A DNA stretch of 64,000 bases, from contig NC_040032.1 in NCBI RefSeq assembly GCF_000972845.2, positions 20,570,248 to 20,634,247 on the forward strand, in the 5' to 3' direction. Shown here in pieces: positions 50,601 through 62,783 of the stretch. This DNA is from Larimichthys crocea. Lineage: Eukaryota; Chordata; Actinopteri; Sciaenidae. A program made the position numbers and the translations under genes. The notes under the pieces are model-generated. The model saw nothing but the letters and a program-made list of their open reading frames with translations. It had not been told where the DNA came from and ran no database searches. Each line of letters opens with the position of its first letter. The first letter of the stretch is position 1.

Positions 50601-53600
50601 AAATGATGAATTTTTTTTTGCCTCCTCTGGGCAGCAGCAGCAGCACGCACACTTCGGCTCCAGTGTTATCCTGAAATTGCCTCGCTCTTGGAAAACCCCA
50701 CATTTCATACCTGTCGTGTCACATTAGAGAAGATGATGGATGATCTGTTGCGAAGAAACATGTTTATGCTCCTCCGTCCTGATCGATTAACGGAGAATCC
50801 AAACACGCTGTCTCATGACCTCCATTGTTCTTCATATTGTGTTTGTGTTCACACTTGTAGCTCCTCGGCAGAGAAAGGCCGACGAAAGCGCCCGTCGGCA
50901 TCGTGACCAAGCCCTACGTTCTCAACCGTAAGTCATTTCTTATGAAAACCTCATCATGTTAAGTCTTTACTTCTTTCATTCTCCAGCTCTTCTTCATTTG
51001 TTTTGCACCGGAGGTCTGACAATCAGAGCTAGACCCCAAGCACAAAAGATGGTACAAGCACTTTAATCGAGCAATGACTTAACACAGATGGAAAACAACC
51101 CGGCGTCAAACTTATTGCTGCTTCAGGTGATCTTAGCAGGCCCCAAAACACAGCAGGTTTAAATACTATTTGTAAGGATAACTCAACAACAATCCTTTTA
51201 TTTTCTCCCACAATAAGGTACAATATGCCCCATTTACGTTATAAAGTAAGTATTTCCAGAAGATACTCACGGTTTAAGTGGTAAATGCAGTGCTTCTTGT
51301 GGATGAGGTTGACTTTTGTTGTAGTAAAAGCAGAGCCATTAACCTCTAAGGGTTTATTTTAAACCAAATCAGAATTATGATTAGCTGCAAGGTAAAATTG
51401 CTGCTTTTGTCAGTGGATTCTGGTCTGCTCCAGTGTGACATCTAGCATTAAGTATATGATTTTGTATTTATAAACTTTAATGAACGTATTTTCCTTCCTC
51501 TGTTGCTCCCAATGAGCAGTCTCTTTGGAATAATGAGGCAGTTGTTTTTTTCACACAGGCTTAAAGGACGAGAAAATTCCATTAAATAATCAATACCACC
51601 AATTTGTAAATAAAAGTAGAGATTCACTTTTACGTTCTTCACTAGAAGCTTCAGCGCTGAATGCCTCTCAACAGTGGTAGTTCTGTCTGAGATTTGCAGA
51701 TATTTTTTTCAGTCCTACCCTTTATTTTGATGCCCTTGTATTGTCACGAAGCAAGATAAAAAAAAAAAAAAACATAAATCTTTCTGCCTCTCAGATGTGT
51801 TTTACATCCTGATTTTGTGTTTGTGTGGATTCAAACAGAACTGGAGGACGAGGCCAGCCGTCCAGAGAAAGACTCCAAGTCGTTATCCTCCGACCTGATT
51901 GAGTACGCTCAGTACATGATCCGAGAACACAGCGACAACTACAAGGTGAGAGCAAGAACCGAAGCCTGAATGTGTTCCGGACAATGTTGCCACAATAAGA
52001 AAGACTGGGAGGTTAAATGACCAGTTTTTATGTTTAGTCAATTTTAAAGAGTTACTTTTACCTTCCACGCATCCATTGGGTTCTACTGATTTCACTACAA
52101 CTTCTGACATAATCTACCCCATGACCAAGACATATACTGAGCCTACATTTATCCACCACAGATTTCTCCCTTGTCACACTTTATACCACATTACTTTGAC
52201 TTTCTAAAGGTTTTCTCAACTTTTCACTCCAATAAATCTGTCACTCGGTAAAACAAGAGATTTCTTGTTTTTCTCTTTGTTTAACTGCTAACATGCTTAA
52301 ACTCTGTGAGACAAGAATAGAGTCTGCACAGGGTGTTTTTATTTTGAAAATTGACTAGATTCCTATACTGTTTCTGACATCCGCCATGCTTGATCTGTTC
52401 TCTGCTGGTTGATGTAGCATCCAATCAAAAATATACCACCTGCATATTCTCTGCAAAGTGGAAAGCCGCTTGTGGTTTATTCACAATCATAATCTAGAAC
52501 AAGAGTGATCAGGCCTGTTAGAATTTGGGGGTTAAGCGCTACTGTGCTGAATCAAGTGCAAGAGTTCCAGATCTGGGTTCACCATTGAGACACGACCTTT
52601 CTGAATTTGAATTTCATAAGTTCAGATTCTTGGCAGTTCCCAGTTCTGGTTTAAGGTCCAGTGTTTAAATGCTTACCTCATAGTAGCTTCATGTTTATTA
52701 TATAGGCATGAAAGCAGCATTGATCTTTTTTATCCAACTCCCTGCAATGAAAAGGAATCAGCATTTGCCCATGTTATATTATTATTTTAAAACTCAGCTC
52801 GGGGATTGATCAAACCAACAATCACATATGTGGACTAACAGCTGATTGTGAGTCCAGATTTGATATTCACTGGCTGGACTTCATCTGTATGTTTATGGGA
52901 ACTGTTTGGAAAAGTTTCCCCTGATGGTGCATTCAAGGACGCTCTGACGTCTGAGATATGAGGGCTGTCTGCCAAGGTCTGAGACGTTTTCTTTGTACCA
53001 TCCTGGACGTGCTTAGTCGCTGCGGAGGAATCCTTTATTTGTCAGATTAATATTTTTATCTTCAGCGCAGCCGATGATAACGGCGTCCTTCCTCTGCTTT
53101 GGTTTTAGAAAAACTTTGAGCGAAGCTGCACAGCTGAAGGACAGATTCTGCTTCCATGATTTTCTTTTTCTCAGTGTCAGTTTTTTTCATGACTTTAGAT
53201 CGAAGGGGAACATCACAGGCTGAGCTGAGCACTTAGTGCGAGTTTTTATTGCTCAAAGCGGCGAGTGGCAGAAGTTGAAATCACTCGAGCTTTTATCCGT
53301 AAAGTTCCTCATTCAAATGGTTGCTTTAAATGGAACTGAATCATCACTGGGAGCACTGCCAAGTCAGAACCAGTCAATAACAGAGGATGTTGTGTGAGTT
53401 TTCTGCAATAAAGCATCTTTCAATAAAAAATATTCCATCCCTGACAAGCTGAGTCAGTCACCTGCATGTGACTGCAGCAATGAATTATACCGCCCGAAAA
53501 TGTATTTTTATGTGTTTCTTGATCGACACATCATCAAACTCAAAGTAGAGACAACGTGCACGAACCCTCCATGTTCTAAAACTGGATAGATTTATGGTTT

Positions 53601-54214
53601 TTACTGTAGTTCAGAACTTAAAATGGACCTGTGCTGCCAGTAAGATGACTTCAAATGTACGATTTGTCTTTTTAGCCACAACCTGATTTTAAAGAAGATG
53701 GCTTTACATCTAGCCCAGAATACCCCTAAAACTACTGGCCAGAGTACAGCTCTGCTATTAGATTAGCCTTGCAGCAAATGTTAACAGACTGCCAGGAGCC
53801 AAACTTGGCAAGAAAACCACCTTGGTTTGGGCCACTGTTGGCTTTGGATGCTGTGCTCAGCCCCAGTTAGGCCATGAGGGGCAGGGGCTGTCTGTTTTTA
53901 CAGGAAATAAGCAAATAACATGCATTCCGTTTCATGGTCACCTAAAGTTGTGATTAAATTTATTTAAATAACTTTTAACTGTTCTGTTTGTCTCAGTTTG
54001 CGGTCCAAAACAGACCACTATTTCTTTTTATACCAAACGTTAACTGTCTTGTTCTTTATTGTCCCTGCAGGCGATGGCCAGGGATGAGAAGAACTATTAC
54101 CAGGACACACCGAAACAGATCAAGAGGAAAATCAACGAGTACAAACGCTGCCACCCGGAGCACTATAATGCCTTCATCAACTCGTTAGCTGTTCCGCAGC
54201 CGATGGCCCAGTAG
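47543..54214 (+). CDS. nop16: Nucleolar protein 16
   Basis: Small basic nucleolar protein involved in assembly of the large ribosomal subunit. Exons: 47543-47649, 48376-48484, 50861-50927, 51839-51945 and 54071-54214, all with GT/AG borders and matching phases. The total is 534 nt (177 aa plus stop), against 178 aa in human. The N-terminus is lysine/arginine-rich (ARRKKFDYNQDRKKLKKKF), fitting nucleolar targeting. Family blocks follow: RNAWDNRKS, EMGLAFDPNRSLP, KPYVLNQLEDEAS, DLIEYAQYMI and AMARDEKNYYQDTPKQI. The last block is the most conserved and starts exon 5. The gene is divergent from grk6 and convergent with ak1. No break seen. Confidence 0.95.
47650..48375 (+). other. nop16 intron 1
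   Basis: 0.7-kb intron, no recognised content. Confidence 0.75.
48376..48484 (+). CDS. nop16: nop16 exon 2
   Basis: Acceptor TTTCTCAG. Encodes NEQIRNAWDNRKSSARNLQ and EMGLAFDPNRSLPIKKPS; donor GTAAGT. Ends in phase 0. Confidence 0.93.
48485..50860 (+). other. nop16 intron 2
   Basis: 2.4-kb intron. A stretch at about 49545-50035 (GTTGGAGTTATGCATTTTGG and CTGATTCTGTCTGAATGCGG) looks like a dispersed repeat related to 8445-8620, but this is weak. No snoRNA could be identified by eye. Confidence 0.6.
50861..50927 (+). CDS. nop16: nop16 exon 3
   Basis: 67 nt between TTGTAG and GTAAGT. Encodes LLGRERPTKAPVGIVTKPYV and LN. The KPYVLN block is conserved in the family. Confidence 0.9.
50928..51838 (+). 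other. nop16 intron 3
   Basis: 0.9-kb intron with a 14-bp A run near 51758; nothing else recognised. Confidence 0.75.
51839..51945 (+). CDS. nop16: nop16 exon 4
   Basis: 107 nt between AACAG and GTGAGA. Encodes QLEDEASRPEKDSKSLSSDL and IEYAQYMIREHSDNYK. Confidence 0.93.
51946..54070 (+). other. nop16 intron 4
   Basis: 2.1-kb intron, no repeat family, RNA or extra exon recognised. Confidence 0.75.
54071..54214 (+). CDS. nop16: nop16 exon 5 with stop
   Basis: Acceptor CCTGCAG. Encodes AMARDEKNYYQDTPKQIKRK and the C-terminus ending AVPQPMAQ, TAG at 54212-54214. The tail after INSL differs from mammals. Confidence 0.94.
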   Translation, partial: AMARDEKNYYQDTPKQIKRKINEYKRCHPEHYNAFINSLAVPQPMAQ

Positions 54215-54890
54215 ATTGGCAAACCATCTTCCGGACTTAATGAGATGGACCTCATTCACAGGTCAGACTGTGACAGAAGCAAGACATTGGCAGACCCAGG
54301 ATCAGAATAAGATGATCCAGTTGGAGGACAAGCACCAACTTGTGTTTCTTGTTGAGGACCTTTACAGATGTTTTTGGACATTTCTCCTGTTATGATCCTC
54401 TCTGTCAAGACTTCCTGTTTTTATTTTTACTTCTCGATCTCAACTGTATGTTCTGAACGTCAAACATAATTAACTGAGATGTATTTTTAAACATATGTAT
54501 GATATAAACACCCTTAAGCTCATTTAGCACATGTGTTTTTCTTCCTCCAGGATGAAAAACATCCTTAGATTTCCTGATCACCGTATAGTCACGCTAGACT
54601 GACGTGCTAAATCTTCAGTTAAACCATCAACTGTTGATGATGATGTTTCTCAGCTATTTTAAAACTGCGTGGAAAATTTTTACAACACAGTTGTTAACCA
54701 ATTGACTCAGTTTGTGCCGATGAAAACAGTCGGGTTAGAATAAGAAGTTTAGGTCACACTTAACAGAAGTGAAGATGAACAGGATGATGGGATAGAAAGT
54801 TAACCTTGAACATGACGTGGTGACGAACACAAACGAAAGCTTTGAATCGACAGTTGAGTGCTCTAGAAAATAAATTATCGTCTTTATTTT
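54215..54890 (+). other. nop16 3' UTR (probable)
   Basis: Sequence after the stop codon. The first canonical AATAAA on this strand is at 54869-54874, giving a 3' UTR of about 670 nt if used. The true cleavage site is not known. Confidence 0.45.
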
Positions 54891-56479
54891 CTGACATTTG
54901 CAAGAAATGCTGGCACAGGATTCTCTGTGAGTCTGCCTTCAGGCAGGGGAAAGCAAATGAAGGTTTAACAGGATCAGTCTGGTGTTTTTTTTAAGATATC
55001 TCATGAATCCCATGAAAAGAACAAAACCAACAGTGTTAGTGTGTGTCTGAATACTTTCTCATGAATGTGATTCAATTCTAAGTTGATGTAAATCTTTAAA
55101 AAACATTCACAAGTATGTAGTTTACTTCTTTAAAAAGTTTAGTTATTTCTTTAAATGGCTGCTTGCTGTAGATTTAATCAAACATTGCTCTAACCAGAGG
55201 AAATTGTCCAGTTGTCGTGGACTGTTTTCAGCATTAATTTAGTTGTTTTGAACCTTTTTGGACTATTTGCGCCCCCTCAGCAGAGCTCAACAAATGAGTG
55301 ATATTTGTTTTGTTAGTCGTTGTAAGAGGCCTGAAGAGGTAAAATCATTGAGCAATCAACAAAAGGAAAGGCAAAGATTAGAGGAAAGTATGAAAGCTAA
55401 ATCTTCGAAAAGCTCTTTCAGCTCAAGATTTATTTTACAATACCTACTCATTGCTCATTGATGTGTTTTTACTGTTTTCTGGCTAACACTGGAGGCACAG
55501 AGGAATAAACTATCAGGCTTGGATAGAAACATACTGTAAAACTCATATTGCTGAAGAAGTGCTCAACATCCAATCTAAAGAAACCTGCTTGAGTTATAAA
55601 GTATAAAGCCACTTGTTGAAATGAAATTTAAAACTAAAAAACATTTGAAAGCATCAGTTTTAACTGACCTCTACGTAGCAGGAAACCACCACCATGCACT
55701 GTCAGATTCATTTGTTGAATGCCTTGAACTTGAAAAATAAGTTTTAATATCATAAAAGGTGTAGTTGGATTAAGCTTAACCTCTCAAACTACGGTAGGAC
55801 ACCATCGTCCTCAGCCGATATTATTTTCCTTACTTATGAGAGGATGTAGCAAAGAAAACCAAAAAACCTACGGCATCCATTGGTACCAATCATTCAAAGT
55901 GGTCTCTTGACCTCTGACCGTAAGATGTCTAAATGAAAATGGATGCCCCCAAACAGTGTTGTAATGGCATAAATTCAGTCTGATTGGAAAAGAGACAAAA
56001 ATAGGTCTATGGTATGCAGGGGTGGAGTAGAACAGTTAATTCAGCCAAGCCTTGGTGTGAATTTGCAGCAACACAAATGCATCATTATCTGAAAAGCTGT
56101 GGTTGCATTGATGACTCCGGGGGATAAAACAGTGTGAAGTAAACAACAGAGGCGAATTTGGCAGGTAGATATAAACCTAGATCATGCTGAGAGAAGCATC
56201 CAATTTAAATGTGAGCAATAAAGCTGGTGGAAGCAGCTTCAAGAGAAAGAAAAGGCACTGCATAAAGTTTCTCAGTGTCTATTATTATGCTGCACAGTTT
56301 GTCTATAAATACGCCAATGCGGTCGCCTATAGAACATGTATGACTTATGAGTCACATCACATCCACATGACTGTGACTCATGTAAACTGTACCTTAGTAC
56401 CCGGCTGAGTTTGTTCATGGCTTCATTAAAAAACAAAGTGGATACTGGGAGATGTAGCTTGTCTAACCTTTTATATACT

Positions 56480-56600
56480 GTATATAGTTCTTCCAGCAGG
56501 TTCTGGGTCTACCCCGGGATCTCCTACCAGTTGGGCGTAGCCGGATCTTGGCCATAGGTCAGTGTTTGAACATAGATGGTCTGGAACCCCATAACAGTTT
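56480..56600 (-). mobile_element. Possible LINE (RTE-like) 3' coding relic
   Basis: The minus strand has GGAGATCCCGGGGTAGACCC, then AGAACCTGCTGGAAGAAC. This resembles the RGRPR-W/L--Y motif near the end of fish RTE/Rex-type LINEs. Short and diverged. Confidence 0.35.
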
Positions 56601-57025
56601 GGTAAAACGTCCACAATACTGCAGAAGCTGCACCAATCTGCAAGTATATCACATTACATTATTTTAAGCTTTATAGTAATAATATGGTAATATTATTAAA
56701 CACTACGCACAGTTTGGGCTAATGGCAACTTCATTCATTTTAGTATTTGCTCATGAACTAAATATTTTGATGAATGGTGCTGTTTACATGCCTTTAAGTG
56801 TATCCTGTAGTTTATATTCATTGTTACTCACATTGGGTTGAATGCATTTCCTTCCTCATAAAACGCTTCATTGTTTGCACATTGCTGCATATCTAAGCGG
56901 TCAAACATTTCATAGTAAGCCTTTCACTAACCAGATTTTGCCCTACCCATGGCCTTATTTTTGATCCTTTGATTGCTTATTAGTTGTAGAAAACACAGCT
57001 ATCTGGCTTTTGTCTGTCACGGCAG

Positions 57026-57483
57026 ACTGACCGTGTCATTCCATGATTCCAAAACCCTAATAGGCTGAAAAATGTCCCATTGGACCAAAAGTCCCATTCT
57101 TCCAAAAATGCACAATATGGTATCGCCAACTTACGTAGAAACATAACTGACTTAACTATTGTATTTATTTCAACCCAAACCACAGTCTTTTCTGAAACCT
57201 AACCAAATTGCAATTGTTTCAAACCATTCATAACAAAGTTCACCTGACTATTGTTACCATGTAAGATGAAGGTCACCTGACTTCGTCCTTTCCTGCACAT
57301 TCAAATCCACAAAGATACCAAGGGAAAAAAGGGAGTGTATTTTCAGAAAACAACTGGCCTTTGGAGCCATGGGCTTTTGTTTTTCTGGAATACTGGACTG
57401 TCAGATAAATGGGCTTTTAGTCCAATGGGACATTTTTCGGACTATTGGGGTTTTGGAATAATGGGCCGTCGAAACAATGGGCA
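57026..57483. mobile_element. Palindromic MITE-like element with long inverted arms
   Basis: Left arm (about 57026-57115) contains ATTCCAAAACCC, GAAAAATGTCCCATTGGACC and AAAAGTCCCATT. The right arm (about 57370-57483), read in reverse, contains ATTCCAAAACCCC, GAAAAATGTCCCATTGGACT and AAAAGCCCATT. The arms flank about 250 bp with no ORF. Each arm is itself made of variants of CCCATTRKTCCRAAA. This fits a non-autonomous DNA transposon; superfamily not determined. Confidence 0.75.
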
Positions 57484-58804
57484 GTTTAATGACTGAAGGC
57501 AAAAGTGTCTGAATGTAACAAATGTCCAGCAGTGGAAAAGTACTTATTTAAACTTGCTGAGTTTAAATTTGAGTTTGAGTCTGTTTCAGTCCGAGTTATT
57601 TCACATCAAAGAAGGCATTTTTCTCTTTCAGCCAACAGCCATGCTGTTGCGTAAAAAGCTGATAGGAACCAAGTTACCCAAAGATAGGGCAGTGAAACTT
57701 TGAATCCACCTGGAAATCGTGTTTCTCTCCACCCGATTACAGAGACCAGGTTTCTGGTTTACATGCCATTCAAGAAATCATCTGATAAACAGTAGACAAA
57801 CCTACAAGTTACATTGTAAAGTCAACACACAAGTTATTTTCCCTCCCTGCTTGAGTCATGTGGACCTGGGGGACATTATCTTTATTGTCTTTTGTTGTTT
57901 CAGATTCATCTGTTGCACAAGTTAACAGCAAAACAATAGTTTGACCTACATCTACCACTGACCTTTGTTATCCTCGTCAATCATTTACTGCCTCGTTCCA
58001 CTGAATAACTGCAGGTTCTTGCAGAGTCACGTGTTTGACCATCGAGTAAAAACATCCATGGCACCTTCAGGAGGGGAGGACACGTAATCATTGCAGCAGC
58101 AGACTAGAGGTTATGGTATAGGTTAGGTATGAATACTCAGTGTTGTAGCCAGCAGCTAGTTGTTTTCTGGAAGACTGTGTTCAAGACTAAAACTAATGAC
58201 CACACACCTGTCAGCCTCACCTGTACATGTGGTTAATGCTTCATAATAAAGCATCATAATACATGTTAGCATATTAACATGCAAACTGTACACTTGCTGA
58301 CTGAAATTAAATGATGACATCCTAAGATTTACAAGCTACATAATGACATGTGGAGGATAACTAATTATATTCTTATATTACTTAAGTAAGTACAAATTTA
58401 AGGTACTTGTACTTGACTTTTCATTACATTTCAAAAGACATGATTGTACTTTTTGCTTACTTTTTGGAGGCATAATGCATCAGTGCTAACAAGATATATG
58501 AAAATGAAAATACTTTTACTTTACTTAAATGCAGGACCTTAAAAAATATTAAGTACAACAGACATGCTACCGTTAACGTTACCATGTCACTGTTACGTTT
58601 TAAACATAGTCTACTAACAAAGTCTCATCCAGAACTTGACCAAAGTCTGACCTGCCAACCTGAATTTAAAATGACGTAAAATGTCCACCATAGCTTTGTT
58701 CTGTCCTGTGGTGCCAGGACAAACTGTAAATTACTGGTGCTAATGATCTAAGAACAGCAAAATGTCATTTATGACCCTTAAACCATCATAATGTAAGATT
58801 AATT

Positions 58805-58867
58805 GAGTGTGCGTGCAAGGCGCACACTATATGTTATCCACCGCGCTTATTATTATTATTATTATTA
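58805..58867. repeat. GC hairpin followed by (ATT)n
   Basis: GTGTGCG, a short loop and CGCACAC form a stem (about 58808-58829), followed by CTATATGTTATCCACCGCGC and seven or so ATT units. It resembles a dispersed repeat in fish genomes, recognised only loosely. Confidence 0.4.
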
Positions 58868-59200
58868 ACTGGATAGTAGTATTAAAGATTGCATGTCACT
58901 CGAAAGTGTATTTTTCAAGTATTTAAACAAAATCACCACTAATAGACTAATAATTTTAAATATTATAGTTACTTTATACTTTGATTTTCTTTTTGTTACA
59001 TATACTACTTTATAGACACCCATGTTACATGTATACATCTTGGTGAAAAAAATAGAACGTTTCTGTGCTTTAAATATAGTTGTAAATGTATGAAGTTCAT
59101 GAAAGTTGAAAAAATGAATTCAGTAGTGATTTAAAATGTACATGTATGCAGAGTTTCACCAGTTTGTCCACAGTGGGCGATCTCTGTAACTGCTCAATGT

Positions 59201-59660
59201 CACAATCAGAAAGGATTATTTTCCCGTGAAGTCTGGACTCTAACACTACAGGGCAGGGTTAAAGGGGGGGGGGGGGAACATTGTGTAAAGTGCAGGTTTT
59301 CCCCAGAGAGAAGATGCCTTAAAAGGTTAGGAGATGGTTGACACCTCCTGTACAGCTACCTTTTTGAAATGAGACATCCACATACATGCTCAGCACAGAC
59401 TGGAAGCAAGACTTATATAAAGGAACAAATGGATTTCCCAGAAGCTGCTTTAAGCAGGTTCATTGTTGTGTGAGCTCCCATTGCTGGAGTAGGAGTAGAG
59501 TTAAGGCATCTTTTGATATGAATGGCCTTAAGTATTTTAAGCAAAATGAGTGGGTAGGGTATTACTTCTGATGTTGTTCATGTTCTGTCCCTGTGAAATT
59601 GATTCTGAGAGAATAAAAAACAACAACAACAGGCACAGCTCATCTAGCTATGTTGTTTTA
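59201..59660 (-). other. ak1 3' UTR (probable)
   Basis: Minus-strand sequence after the ak1 stop. No clear AATAAA on this strand was found within about 450 nt, so the 3' end is not placed. Confidence 0.35.
59264..59276. repeat. Poly(G) run, 13 G
   Basis: Uninterrupted G run on plus (C run in the ak1 sense), about 385 bp past the ak1 stop codon. Confidence 0.9.
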
Positions 59661-59726
59661 CTACAGTGTATCAATAGCCGCAGAGACTTGGGCGAAGACG
59701 TCATCCACTGGCAGCTCGGAGTCAAC
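59661..59726 (-). CDS. ak1: ak1 last exon with stop
   Basis: Acceptor GCCCAG. Encodes [20 protein letters not shown] and L, with the stop at 59661-59663. Matches the C-terminal helix of fish AK1. Confidence 0.9.
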   Translation of the reverse strand, partial: VDSELPVDDVFAQVSAAIDTL

Positions 59727-61089
59727 CTGGGCAGAGCAAGATGGCACCACATGTGAGAATCTTACACATACAGTTTTATGCATGATTTTTGATTTTTTAC
59801 CATAGCACCAGTCATACACACCTTCCTGACAATGCCTTGGCTCTCATAAAAGGAAATGACTGGCTCGGTTGCTTTGTAATACAGGTCCAGGCGCTTCTTG
59901 ATGGTCTCCTCGTTGTCATCAGAACGGCCGCTGGTCTCGCCACGCTTCAAAAGCCTCTTGACCATGGTCTCTCCTTTTGCATCGACGTACAGCAACAGGC
60001 AGGGTTTGCCAATCTGGAACCAAAGACAGTTTAATGGATTAACGTTTTTTTTTCATTGGGATGGGATGAATTATAGACCAGCATCTCATGCCCTCTCTCC
60101 TACCTTCTTCTCAAACTCCTTGCCCTGCTTCACCTCACGGGGGTAGCCATCAATAAGGAAGCCCTTGGACACATCAGCCTTGGCGATCATGGCGTCCTTA
60201 ATCATGTCTAAGACTGTGTCCTGAAAGCAGACCCAAGACATTATGATCAGCCTTCACAATGATGTGACACCTCTGTTATAGAAAATACACTGTTGTAGAA
60301 AATACACTTAGTTGCCAGTTTATTATACTGACAGGTGTTCCTGTTATTGTGTCCTCACCATTAATATCAATAAGGGCAGGCTAAATAACAGGAATACCTC
60401 TTGGTATAATGAAATTTATTTCAACAGCACCACAAGCTACAGCCTCCAAAATGACAATAAAGCTGAACCAACACCTCTTTAAGACTGACAAAAAATAATA
60501 ATAATAATTAAAAAATGATTATAACCTTCATAAAGGTAGGATTTATTGCAGGGCTGTTAACTACACTGCATTAATTTTAACTACAGTGTAGGTGTACGTA
60601 ATAAACTGCCATCTATATTTGTATATATTGTAATAACTTACATATTTCCATTTTGTCTGTTCTGTCCACACACTTTGATGCACAACAAAACGATTGCACA
60701 AGCATATAAAGATGAGTATAAAGTGATCCTTTCTTACTCTATTATATGTTGTTGTTTTTTTATTATTAAATTACACTTAAGGGGTCCAGTCTCTTACCAG
60801 GGGGACAAGCTCTCCCTTCTGCATGCTGGCCTGGAGCTGCTTTCCCCTCTCAGAGCCAGAAGACACCTCTGCACGGAGCAGATCCCCAGATGACAGGTGG
60901 GTGTAGCCATACTTTGCAACTATCTTCTCACACTGGGTGCCCTTTCCAGAGCCAGGCCCACCTGAAAAGAAAAGACAAAAAAGCATTATAGCATGATCAG
61001 GGATAGCTGTTAGTGTTTTGATGTTTTGTATGGTGCGAAATGAATGTACTCACCCACAACAAAGATGATCTTGGCATCTTTAAGTTTGT
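59661..61089 (-). CDS. ak1: Adenylate kinase 1 (cytosolic), lacking only the first few codons
   Basis: Transfers phosphate between ATP and AMP to give two ADP in the cytosol. Minus-strand exons: 61054-61089, 60798-60961, 60104-60220, 59822-60013 and 59661-59726, all with GT/AG borders and matching phases. These 575 nt give 190 whole codons, the stop and 2 nt. The protein contains [20 protein letters not shown] (P-loop), the AMP-site segment [43 protein letters not shown] with its catalytic arginines, and a C-terminus [11 protein letters not shown]... ending AAIDTL. The short LID fits AK1 rather than AK2/AK3. The family is about 194 aa, so only an initial exon of a few bases (roughly ATG plus one codon) is missing. 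It converges with nop16. Confidence 0.94.
59822..60013 (-). CDS. ak1: ak1 exon with the catalytic arginines
   Basis: 192 nt (64 codons). Encodes [40 protein letters not shown] and [20 protein letters not shown]. Confidence 0.95.
60104..60220 (-). CDS. ak1: ak1 exon with DGYPR
   Basis: 117 nt (39 codons). Encodes [39 protein letters not shown]; the DGYPR arginine contacts the substrate in this family. Confidence 0.94.
60221..60797 (-). other. ak1 intron between the P-loop and DGYPR exons
   Basis: 577-bp AT-rich intron with a short ATA/ATT run near 60497; nothing else recognised. The other ak1 introns (59727-59821, 60014-60103, 60962-61053) are under 100 bp. Confidence 0.75.
60798..60961 (-). 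CDS. ak1: ak1 exon with P-loop
   Basis: 164 nt. Encodes [20 protein letters not shown] and [20 protein letters not shown] through ELVPL; donor GTAAGA. Confidence 0.95.
61054..61089 (-). CDS. ak1: ak1 exon (first one found)
   Basis: 36 nt, acceptor TTTCAG, donor GTGAGT. Encodes [11 protein letters not shown], strand 1 of the core, and half of the first P-loop glycine codon. The GC/AT context before it gives no in-frame ATG, so the start is in an upstream exon. Confidence 0.9.
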
Positions 61090-61395
61090 CTGAAATGAGC
61101 AAAACAAGTTATGAGTCCATAAGTAAGTAAATAAATCAGTTAAATCTACTAATAGAAGATTTTGGCAACAAACCATCTTGACAGTCGACTGTGGAAGCAG
61201 TTTTACACATGTTTCCCATGTTTTAGTTGCAGGGCAAAGTGCTAGCCTGATCTACTATAGTCTGTTTTCACTGTGCTTGCTTTAGTGGAGGTTTGTGCTA
61301 TTACTCAAACAGTGTTGGCATGGCAACTGTTGTCACCTAATAATGTTATGTGAACAAGAAACCACAGGAAAATGTATCTACGGGAAAAAGGTAAC

Positions 61396-61433
<38 letters not shown>
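61396..61433. repeat. (ATA/TAA)n microsatellite
   Basis: About twelve trinucleotide units. Confidence 0.9.
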
Positions 61434-61434
<1 letters not shown>

Positions 61435-61703
61435 TAATAGTAATATATATATCTAACAAATGAGGAAACATTTTGACTTGTTCATAACTATAATGTATAA
61501 TAATGCAGACTACAAACTATATTAAATGATAATTACATTATTGTGAAGTGGTTTGTTGTTATTTAAATATTATATCATAACAATCTATTTTTGTATATAA
61601 ATCAAGTACTGTAAGTAGAATATAATTTTACTCCACTTGTACTCCGTGTTACTTAAATGATTACAATCCTCTAGTAGTTGACACAACTTGGATTTAGAGG
61701 CAT

Positions 61704-61920
<217 letters not shown>

Positions 61921-62600
61921 CACGTTAGTGCTCTTTATTCAGAAAACCCTCATGTCACATCTACATTTCAGGATCTGGTTATTATAGACACAGATTAAAT
62001 GTTAAATATAAATATTTCAATGTGGCGTCTATGTATATATGTCTATGGAGGTAGGTCCACAAGGCATGATGGACAGAAGGAGGCAGAGGAAGGGGAGGGG
62101 AAGCACTGACAGAAGGAACGACTCATTAGTTCAGTTCTTTCTTTTAAACTTGAATTTATTTTATGCTTCACTTCCTATTCAAGCACAGAAAGATATAAGG
62201 AACTGGAACTAGTATGTCAAGGCATTTAGGTGTTATAATCATTAGAAATGACAAAACTGGAACATAACAAGTATATCGAAAAGCGAAACAGAAACTGCAT
62301 TAATTATCTCTCTGTCTTTAGAAATTATTTACAGACGCAATGACTCAACCAACCGGTTTGGTCAGTCCATTGTGCTCCAAAGATTAGATCTTAGGAAATA
62401 CAGTCTAGTGATTGCGCTGTTCCCAGTAGATCTAGGACAAATTTTCCAATGAACTCAATGTGATAATATTTCTGTGCTTTAGAGGTTGTTACTGTTAGTC
62501 ATGTAATTCCCATAAGCTTAAAAAGAGGAATTGTTACATTGAAAAAGTCACCCTATTAATTTTTTAAGCCAAATAAATAAACATAGAGGCCAAAGAAACA

Positions 62601-62739
62601 TCTGAAACATTTTATTAAAAGCATGAGGGGACATATTCATGTCCTCAAATGGAACATAAATACAAAATATATTTATATGTACAAATTATGGCAGAGACAA
62701 ATAGAAGCGTACCAGGTACTTTCTAAAAATGTTAATTCA

Positions 62740-62783
<44 letters not shown>

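Larger units (their letters stand above)
54891..59200. other. Intergenic sequence between nop16 and ak1
   Basis: Holds a possible LINE relic (56480-56600), the inverted-arm element (57026-57483) and a hairpin plus ATT run (58805-58867). ORFs here are short and unlike any family I know. Confidence 0.65.
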
